Assembly: GCA_900555225.1 (NCBI GenBank)
Contig: USKL01000005.1
Span: 1 to 16,152 of the forward strand
Direction: 5' to 3'
Length of the DNA: 16,152 nucleotides
Source: an uncultured Collinsella sp.
Lineage (GTDB): Bacteria; Actinomycetota; Coriobacteriia; Coriobacteriales; Coriobacteriaceae
This document shows positions 1 through 4,789 of the stretch, piece after piece. The position numbers and the translations under genes are program-made. The notes under the pieces are model-generated. The model was not told the origin of the DNA. It did not search any database and saw only the letters and a program-made list of their open reading frames with translations. How positions within the stretch are numbered: position 1 is the stretch's first letter; each line of letters opens with the position of its first letter.

Positions 1-104
1 AACAACCGTTCCGGCCACTGCGCCGATTCCCAACCTACCGACTTGAACAGCGCCTCAACCTGCTCAACAGTAAACCGCTTCTCTTCCGTGTATTCGATAG
101 CCAT
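1..104 (-). CDS. GNAT-family N-acetyltransferase, N-terminal fragment
   Basis: The first 34 codons of a gene that runs off the left edge of the window. It starts with ATG at 104-102 and reads MAIEYTEEKRF, then TVEQVEALFKSVGW, then ESAQWPERL. An opening of this form, with YTEEKRFT, a short helix and then LFxSVGW, is typical of small GNAT acetyltransferases that move an acetyl group from acetyl-CoA to an amine. The acetyl-CoA-binding core is outside the window, so substrate and completeness cannot be judged. A purine-rich GAGGG lies just upstream of the ATG as a weak ribosome binding site. The family call rests on remembered similarity of the N-terminus only. Confidence 0.6.
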   Translation of the reverse strand, partial: MAIEYTEEKRFTVEQVEALFKSVGWESAQWPERL

Positions 105-260
105 GGACCCTCACGACAACCGTGAAGCCCCACATGTCTTTGCATAGTTTCACACGACGGGATGATGGATAGTGGAACCTATACGTTTACACATGCCTAA
201 TGCCCATGGCTCATCACCGATGAATAGAGGCTGAGATACCGTCATGTTTCCGAAGCCAAG

Positions 261-333
261 TGCCCGAGATCGGATTCGAACCGACGACACCCGCTTTAGG
301 AGAGCGGTGCTCTATCCCCTGAGCTACGGAGGC
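261..333 (-). tRNA. tRNA-Arg (anticodon CCT)
   Basis: A 73-nt cloverleaf reads on the minus strand. D stem GCTC/GAGC, anticodon stem CCGCT/AGCGG with loop CTCCTAA (anticodon CCT, decoding AGG), a 5-nt variable loop GTGTC, and T stem GTCGG/CCGAT around TTCGAAT are all sound. The discriminator base is A and CCA is not encoded. The acceptor stem is odd: 5' GCCTCCG against 3' CTCGGGC leaves C5:C68 and C6:U67 unpaired next to a U4:G69 wobble. The gene class is clear; full function is less certain because of those mismatches. Confidence 0.9.
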
Positions 334-343
334 ATGCTGTACT

Positions 344-374
344 AGTGTAGCAGATTTACGCCGCTGTAATGCAA
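344..374 (-). promoter_or_regulatory. Putative promoter of the tRNA-Arg gene
   Basis: Reading the minus strand, a TTGCAT -35-like hexamer (374-369) and a TACACT -10-like hexamer (349-344) sit just upstream of the tRNA 5' end at 333. The 19-nt spacer is longer than the usual 17, so the -35 assignment is weak. The -10 is well placed to start transcription a few bases before the mature end. Confidence 0.35.
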
Positions 375-392
375 CGTATAGCCACTCTTCGA

Positions 393-411
393 AGTTGCGG
401 TGGAACAGCCC
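393..411 (+). repeat. Solo arm of the AGTTGCGGTG palindromic repeat
   Basis: AGTTGCGGTGGAACAGCCC here matches the left arms of the complete palindromes at 4249-4315 and 12884-12949 (core AGTTGCGGTGRAAYAG). No partner arm is found nearby. It abuts the alternating repeat array that begins at 413, so it may be a copy broken by, or fused to, that array. Confidence 0.6.
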
Positions 412-412
412 T

Positions 413-628
413 CCGGAAAGTGCGTCCCACTATCCAGGCAAATTCTGGGTCAGACTTTCCCCATGAGACTTCGCTGGGAAACTGTGACCCAGAATTTCGG
501 CTCGAAACGGGACACGGTTTCCCAAACGACCCCGTTCCGGAAACTACATCCCGGAATCGACGCTCGAACTGGGATGCACTTTCCCGATCGAGCCACATGG
601 GAGACTGCGCCCCACTTTGAGGGGGCGC
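413..628. repeat. Array of seven alternating inverted 17-19 bp units (62 bp period)
   Basis: Seven related units alternate in orientation. Forward: CCGGAAAGTGCGTCCCAC (413-430), TGGGAAACTGTGACCCAG (475-492), CCGGAAACTACATCCCGG (537-554), TGGGAGACTGCGCCCCA (598-614). Reverse, shown as complement: TGGGGAAAGTCTGACCCAG (445-463), TGGGAAACCGTGTCCCG (508-524), CGGGAAAGTGCATCCCAG (569-586). Forward starts are 62, 62 and 61 bp apart and reverse starts 63 and 61. Each forward-reverse pair is an imperfect 50 bp hairpin, and two of the three pair-internal spacers are nearly palindromic themselves (TTTCGGCTCGAAA, TCGACGCTCGA). The last unit also pairs with its right flank (607-613 with 622-628). No coding frame is credible. 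It fills the space between manO and tRNA-Arg and would lie in the manO 3' transcript. Confidence 0.8.
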
Positions 629-638
629 TCTTTAATGA

Positions 639-1037
639 CTACTTGCCTTTGTGGAAAAGGTTTTTGATAACGGAGGGGATGCTCTTGGCGCCCTTGGCCG
701 TCACATCGATAAAGTCGGGCGAACGCACGAGCTTATCCTCGTCGACGTACTTACGGACCGCGCGAAGCGTCTCTTTATCGTCGCGCGTCGAAAACGTAAA
801 GTGGCCGTTGTCCTTGGTGAAGATAGCAAAACGCGTAATCTTCTTGGTGCCGCGCAAAACCTCGGCGGCAATATAGTCGACCTCGTCCCACGGGATTTGG
901 ATATAATCCTCGGGATTACGCTCGTTATAGTACTCAAACGCCTTATTGCCCACCATCACGTTACCGTGACTGGTAAGCCCCATCAGGCAGGTTGCCGGCG
1001 TTGCCAGATCGACCGTGCTGTTCTGAGATTGCGCCAT
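639..1037 (-). CDS. manO: DUF956 family protein ManO, mannose PTS-associated
   Basis: A 132-residue cytoplasmic protein without membrane segments. It carries the DUF956 pattern VGNKAFEYYNERN (29-41) followed by DYIQIPWDEVDYI (44-56), and is close to the usual family length. DUF956 genes sit at the end of mannose/glucose PTS operons in Firmicutes and some Actinobacteria; the molecular role is not settled, with suggestions of a regulatory or accessory part in PTS transport. The frame is open 17 codons further upstream, but the ATG at 1037 is preferred: GGAGGGCGAGG precedes it, the conserved MAQSQN start matches the family, and the longer form would run into the hairpin at 1066-1101. It is the last gene of the operon, 120 bp after the IID gene, with that hairpin between them. 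Confidence 0.85.
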   Translation of the reverse strand: MAQSQNSTVDLATPATCLMGLTSHGNVMVGNKAFEYYNERNPEDYIQIPWDEVDYIAAEVLRGTKKITRFAIFTKDNGHFTFSTRDDKETLRAVRKYVDEDKLVRSPDFIDVTAKGAKSIPSVIKNLFHKGK

Positions 1038-1051
1038 ACGCGCCTCGCCCT

Positions 1052-1101
1052 CCAAATAAAACAATCGGACCGCATCCAGTGTACCCACCGGGTGCGGTCC
1101 G
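1052..1101 (-). terminator. Terminator-like hairpin between IID and manO
   Basis: On the minus strand a perfect 9 bp stem (CGGACCGCA at 1101-1093, TGCGGTCCG at 1074-1066, loop of 18) is followed at once by the T-rich stretch ATTGTTTTATTT. The T run is interrupted, so partial termination is likelier than full. It would lower manO expression relative to the transporter genes. The manO ribosome binding site begins directly after it. Confidence 0.6.
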
Positions 1102-1157
1102 TTTCAATGGCTCAAAAGCCCTTGCCTAGCAACTCTCGGTCTTAAGCCGAAGCGTGC

Positions 1158-2078
1158 TTACATGAAGCCGCAGACGCGACCGATGATGCCGACGGCGAAG
1201 AGAGCCAGGATGATGACGATCGGGCTGACCTTCTTCTTGAGGAGCTTGCAGACCAGAAGGGTCAGGCACACGGCGGCAAGGCCGGGGATGAGCTGATCGA
1301 GGTTGGCCTGAAGCGTGGTGACCTTCACCGGGTCGAGTGCGTTGGCACCGACAGAGCTGTACATCGTCAATGCCTGCTTGATGCCCTCAGAACCGGCGGG
1401 CAGGTTGGCCCAGTCGATATAGGCGCCAGCGGACTGCGTGACCTTGGAGACGACCGGGGTGAAGGAGATGGACACCCAGCGCTCGACCAGGGCGCCGATG
1501 ATGAACATACCCAGGATGGAAGCACCCTCGGTGACCTTGCCCATCAGACCGCCGGAGAGGTCCTTGGCGATGGAGGAGCCGACCTTGTAGCCAAACTCCT
1601 GCGTGTACCACAGGAAGGCGTAACGGATGATGTTCCACGCGAAGAAGAACAGCAGCGGACCGGCGATGCTGCCGGACAGGGCCAGGGAAGCGCCCAGTGC
1701 ACCCAGAATCGGGCGAAGGGTGAACCAGAAGGCGGGGTCGCCGACGCCGGCGAGCGGGCCCATCATACCGACCTTGACGCCCTGAATGGCGACGTCGTCA
1801 ATCGGAGCACCGTTGGCGCGCTCCTCCTCGAGGGCGAGGGTAACGCCAATGACGGGGGCGGAAACATAGGGGTGGGTGTTATAGAACTCCAGGTGGCGCT
1901 TAAGAGCGGCAATCTGGTCATCCTTGCTGGTGTAGAGCTTCTTGATCGCAGGGATCATTGCGAAGCACCAGCCGCCGTTCTGCATACGCTCGTAGTTCCA
2001 CGAGCCCTGAAGGAACTGATGACGGAAGCAAACCTTCTTACGGTCAGCCTTGGTGAGCTGAATCTTGTTCTCTGCCAT
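1158..2078 (-). CDS. manZ: PTS mannose/fructose/sorbose family IID component
   Basis: A 306-residue membrane subunit that forms the sugar channel with IIC and is needed for phosphorylation-coupled uptake. Family signatures include the N-terminal FRHQFLQGSWNYERMQNGGW (18-37), EFYNTHPYVSAPVIG (64-78) and GPLAGVGDPAFW (107-118). Hydrophobic segments lie around 119-157, 184-197 and 265-306, the last ending in the C-terminal segment LALFAVGIIGRVCGFM. The ATG at 2078 is chosen over an in-frame GTG at 2087 because GGAGGGG lies about ten bases ahead of the ATG and would be almost adjacent to the GTG. The start is 16 bp after the IIC stop and its ribosome binding site touches the IIC coding end, so the two are translationally close. 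The sugar cannot be read from sequence; the ManO partner favours a glucose/mannose type. Confidence 0.93.
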   Translation of the reverse strand: MAENKIQLTKADRKKVCFRHQFLQGSWNYERMQNGGWCFAMIPAIKKLYTSKDDQIAALKRHLEFYNTHPYVSAPVIGVTLALEEERANGAPIDDVAIQGVKVGMMGPLAGVGDPAFWFTLRPILGALGASLALSGSIAGPLLFFFAWNIIRYAFLWYTQEFGYKVGSSIAKDLSGGLMGKVTEGASILGMFIIGALVERWVSISFTPVVSKVTQSAGAYIDWANLPAGSEGIKQALTMYSSVGANALDPVKVTTLQANLDQLIPGLAAVCLTLLVCKLLKKKVSPIVIILALFAVGIIGRVCGFM

Positions 2079-2094
2079 ATGTATCACTCCCCTC

Positions 2095-2913
2095 CTACTC
2101 GTAATCGTTCAGAATGTCGCCGAGCGGGTCACCGGAGCCACCGCCCATGCCGCCACCCTGCTTGGCCAGATCCTTAAGGCCAAGGTAGATGAGGGCAAGG
2201 GAGATGCCGATGAGGCCAAGGGCGATCAGCGTGAGCTGAGGGATGGCAGCAAGGACAAAGCCGAGGATGAAGAACGGCCAGGTCTCCTTGGTGGCCATCA
2301 TGTTGATGACCATGGCGTAACCGACGGAAGCGACCATGCCGCCGCCGACAGCCATGCCGCCGGACAGCCAATCGGGCATAGCGTTAAGCGCGTTGGTAAC
2401 GGCCTCGGCCGGGATGATGCACAGAAGTACTGCCGGGATGGCGATACGAACACCCTGCATGAGGATGCCGGCGTACTGCCAACGCTCGATGCCGGCGAAG
2501 TCGCCCTTCTCGGCGCAGGCGTCCATGGCGTGAACCATAGCGGTAGCCAGGGTACGGCAGATCATGGTCAGGAACAGACCAGCGACCGACAGCGGGACGG
2601 CGACGGCGATGGCGGCGGTAACGGCCTTGGCCGAATCGGTGGCGCCACCGTTGAGGGCGAGCACCATGATGATCGAAGAAGCGACCGAGGCCAGAGCGGC
2701 GTCAGGCGCGACGGCGGCGCCGACGTTAGCCCAGCCAAGGGCCATCATCTGGAGCGAACCGCCCAGGAGGATGCCCTCCTGAAGGTGACCGGTTACGAGA
2801 CCGATAAGCGTGCATGCCACGAGCGGCTGATGGAACTGGAACTCATCCAGAACGCCTTCCATACCGGCAAGCAACGCGACAATCGCAACAAGCAGAATAG
2901 TGATTGCAGACAT
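2095..2913 (-). CDS. manY: PTS mannose/fructose/sorbose family IIC component
   Basis: A 272-residue polytopic membrane protein. It has the IIC hallmark stretch PLVACTLIGLVTGHLQEG (30-47) followed by ILLGGSLQMMALGWANVGAA (48-67), and then hydrophobic segments near 76-90, 96-119, 147-170, 185-206 and 211-247. With IID it binds the sugar and carries it across the membrane while IIB phosphorylates it. The C-terminus ends in an unusual glycine-rich tail (KQGGGMGGGSGDP, 251-263). AAGGAGG lies upstream of the ATG and only 18 bp separate it from the IIAB stop, so it is in one operon with its neighbours. Confidence 0.93.
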   Translation of the reverse strand: MSAITILLVAIVALLAGMEGVLDEFQFHQPLVACTLIGLVTGHLQEGILLGGSLQMMALGWANVGAAVAPDAALASVASSIIMVLALNGGATDSAKAVTAAIAVAVPLSVAGLFLTMICRTLATAMVHAMDACAEKGDFAGIERWQYAGILMQGVRIAIPAVLLCIIPAEAVTNALNAMPDWLSGGMAVGGGMVASVGYAMVINMMATKETWPFFILGFVLAAIPQLTLIALGLIGISLALIYLGLKDLAKQGGGMGGGSGDPLGDILNDYE

Positions 2914-2931
2914 GTATCGGACCCTCCTTTA

Positions 2932-3921
2932 CTATGCTTGAGCGGCCAGTTCGGCCTTAGCTTTCTTCAACATGGCGTCGAGATCCTCGGAGGAATCCGA
3001 AGGAACCTTGCGGACCTCGAACTTGACGCCCTTGGCCTTGAGAGCCTCGAGAGTCTTGACATCGTCATCGCCCATAGCGACGGCGTTGGTGACGACGACC
3101 TTGCCCTTGGAGTGAGCCATGGAACCGATGTTGACTTCCTTGATGTCGACGCCGGCCTCGATGGCCTTGAGCAGATCCTGCGGGTTCTCAAAGAGCAGCA
3201 TGGCCTTGGTGTCACCAAAGCGCGTGTCCTTGACGACCTCGGCCATCTTCTTGATGGGCACGACGTTGGCATGGACTCCCGGAGGGGCAGCCTGCTCGAT
3301 CATGGTCTTACGGAGCTCGTCGTGAGCAACGCCGTCGGAAACCACGATGATGCGGTTGGGGTTGATCTGCTTGGTCCACGTGGTGGCCACCTGACCATGA
3401 AGCAGACGGGTGTCGATACGGACGTGGGCGATCTTGATGTGCCCATCGCCGATGACCGTTCCCGGAGGGATGGCGCCTGCAGGAGCAGCGGCGGCCGCAG
3501 CCGGCTTCTTCTCCTCGGGCTCCAGAGACTCGGGCTTGACACGCACGCCAGCCTTAGCCTCAGTCACGAGATGTTTTGCGATCGCATGTGCAGTGTTCTT
3601 TGCGTCAAAGCGCTGCGAATATGCCTCGATGAGCATAGGCAGGTTGACACCGGTGACGATAGCCCAGGAATCGTGGCCCTCGATGAGCCCGCTGATCTGG
3701 TTGAACGGCGTGCCGCCCCACAGATCAACGAGGAAGAGCACCTGCTCCTGGTCTTCGAAGGAAGCGATTGCTTCCTCGACCTTGGCACGGAAGTCGTCGG
3801 GGCCCATGCTCGGCTCGAGCGAGACCACGGCAACAGACGGCTGATCGCCAAAGACCATCGAGCCCGTCTGCTTGATTCCAGCTGCCAAGTCCCCGTGGCT
3901 AGCAAGAACAATACTTACCAT
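2932..3921 (-). CDS. manX: Fused PTS mannose-family IIAB component
   Basis: A 329-residue cytoplasmic phosphotransfer protein with two domains. IIA (about 1-124) opens VSIVLASHGDLAAG with the HPr-accepting histidine at residue 9, and has LVDLWGGTPFN at 64-74. An Ala/Pro/Lys/Glu-rich linker (about 128-155) joins it to IIB (about 160-329), whose HVRIDTRLLHGQVATTW carries the second phosphohistidine at residue 175. Phosphate moves from HPr to IIA, to IIB, to the sugar in the IIC/IID channel. ATG at 3921 is taken as the start because AAGGAGG lies seven bases upstream (3935-3929); an in-frame GTG one codon earlier is too close. It is the first gene of the operon, so the promoter lies in the AT-rich DNA above 3925. 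Confidence 0.94.
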   Translation of the reverse strand: MVSIVLASHGDLAAGIKQTGSMVFGDQPSVAVVSLEPSMGPDDFRAKVEEAIASFEDQEQVLFLVDLWGGTPFNQISGLIEGHDSWAIVTGVNLPMLIEAYSQRFDAKNTAHAIAKHLVTEAKAGVRVKPESLEPEEKKPAAAAAAPAGAIPPGTVIGDGHIKIAHVRIDTRLLHGQVATTWTKQINPNRIIVVSDGVAHDELRKTMIEQAAPPGVHANVVPIKKMAEVVKDTRFGDTKAMLLFENPQDLLKAIEAGVDIKEVNIGSMAHSKGKVVVTNAVAMGDDDVKTLEALKAKGVKFEVRKVPSDSSEDLDAMLKKAKAELAAQA

Positions 3922-3924
3922 CAC

Positions 3925-4050
3925 ATAACCTCCTTTTTGTCTACGTATTTCCTACACGACATGAAAGGAGTATAGCTGTTTGGTTTGTGGAATTATAGCT
4001 AAATCCGCAAAAGGTTGGATTATTTGTTTAAACGTCTAGGTTTGTTACAA
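3925..4050 (-). promoter_or_regulatory. Leader and likely promoter of the mannose PTS operon
   Basis: An AT-rich stretch ahead of the IIAB gene. On the minus strand a perfect TATAAT (3997-3992) could serve as -10, giving a leader of about 60 nt. No good -35 is found 16-18 bases upstream, which would suit an activator-dependent promoter. A palindromic GTTTAAAC (4026-4033) lies where an activator might bind, centred roughly at -45. I looked for the -24/-12 pattern of sigma-54 promoters, common for this PTS family in Firmicutes, and did not find a convincing one. Confidence 0.4.
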
Positions 4051-4248
4051 GTTGATTACGTTACTGCTTTTTGACTCATTACACGACAAGGCGTCGCTCA
4101 TCAAGCCAAGCATTTTACAGATACAAGCAGGCTGTTCATTAATATCGATTTTAGGCAAGCGCGAATGCGCTTGTACTGCCGCTATTTTGTTTAAACAGAC
4201 ATGGCTTGACTATTTTCGTGACTTATGGTCTATGAAACCACTCAAAAT
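4051..4248. other. AT-rich intergenic DNA without a supported gene
   Basis: No convincing gene is seen; the one open frame, 70 codons from 4052, lacks a ribosome binding site and has unusual codon use. The stretch contains a perfect hairpin (CAAGCGC, 4-nt loop, GCGCTTG at 4156-4173) without a following T run, and a second GTTTAAAC (4189-4196) that repeats the one at 4026-4033. Confidence 0.5.
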
Positions 4249-4315
4249 AGTTGCGGTGGAATAGTTCTTGTTTAAGAGCCAGAAGGCTGGATTTAGGAAC
4301 TATTTCACCGCAACT
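4249..4315. repeat. Palindromic repeat with AGTTGCGGTG ends, copy 2
   Basis: The left arm AGTTGCGGTGGAATAGTTC (4249-4267) and the right arm GAACTATTTCACCGCAACT (4297-4315) are inverse complements with one mismatch in 19. The 29 bp core contains a smaller hairpin (AGCC, AGAA, GGCT). It begins 12 bp after the hypA stop on the minus strand and ATTTTGAG follows the hairpin, so it may end or protect the hypA transcript. The same arms recur at 12884-12949 and, as a single arm, at 393-411. Confidence 0.8.
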
Positions 4316-4326
4316 TATAGGGAATC

Positions 4327-4755
4327 CTAGGCGATGTGGAGTGGGTTGGCGGCGTCGACGGCATCGGGGGCGTCGGAGAGGCCGTCAGGAGCAGCGTCTG
4401 CCGGATCCTCTTCGGGGGTCTCGATCTGTTTGATCATGACCTCTTGGCCCTGCAGCAGGTATGTCTCGCCGCTACCGCAATGGGGACAGGTCTTGCCGTG
4501 CTCGACCGTCGCGTAGTCGCGGCCACATGCCTCGCAATGTGTCACGGCCTCGACGGGCTCCACGATAAGCTCCGCGCCCTGCGCGATAGGCTTTTTATCT
4601 GCTGCCCAGCGCCAAGCGTCGAGCAGCAAGTCGGGAACGACGCCCGAGACCTCGCCCAACAGCAACGTCACGCTCGAAACGCGACGCACGCCATGAGCGC
4701 GCGCCACATTCTCAACATCGCGAATAATGTGATACACGATTCCGAGCTCGTGCAC
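4327..4755 (-). CDS. hypA: Hydrogenase/urease nickel incorporation protein HypA
   Basis: A 142-residue protein of the HypA/HybF family, which delivers nickel to [NiFe]-hydrogenase (and in some bacteria urease) during maturation. It starts with the invariant MHELGI, whose His2 and Glu3 help form the nickel site, and carries the structural zinc motif CEAC (Cys74, Cys77) and CPHC (Cys90, Cys93). The start codon is GTG at 4755, fixed by the conserved N-terminus, with GGAAGGAA ahead of it. The family is usually near 115 residues; here about 30 extra residues (from 112) form an acidic, Ala/Asp/Pro-rich tail. No other hyp or hydrogenase gene is in the window. It lies 34 bp after the FeS flavoprotein on the same strand and is probably co-transcribed with it. 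Confidence 0.92.
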   Translation of the reverse strand: MHELGIVYHIIRDVENVARAHGVRRVSSVTLLLGEVSGVVPDLLLDAWRWAADKKPIAQGAELIVEPVEAVTHCEACGRDYATVEHGKTCPHCGSGETYLLQGQEVMIKQIETPEEDPADAAPDGLSDAPDAVDAANPLHIA

Positions 4756-4789
4756 TTTTAATTCCTTCCGTCGTTCCCGTTATGGCTGC

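Noticed and set aside
413..614. CRISPR array
   Set aside because: Units alternate in orientation, differ from one another, and the gaps are only 10-15 nt; there are no cas genes in the window.
1066..1101. Extension of manO to an upstream start at 1088
   Set aside because: The longer frame would begin inside the hairpin and lacks a ribosome binding site; the conserved MAQSQN start at 1037 has one.
2065..3975. 636-codon open frame on the plus strand
   Set aside because: It spans the opposite strand of the IIC and IIAB genes and reads as Asp/Gly/His-rich low-complexity sequence typical of antisense frames.
3925..4050. Sigma-54 promoter for the mannose PTS operon
   Set aside because: The family is often under sigma-54 control in Firmicutes, but no TGGCAC-N5-TTGC-like pair was found and no LevR-type activator is in the window.
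4052..4264. 70-codon open frame in the AT-rich leader
   Set aside because: No ribosome binding site, no recognisable protein features, and its end runs into the palindromic repeat.
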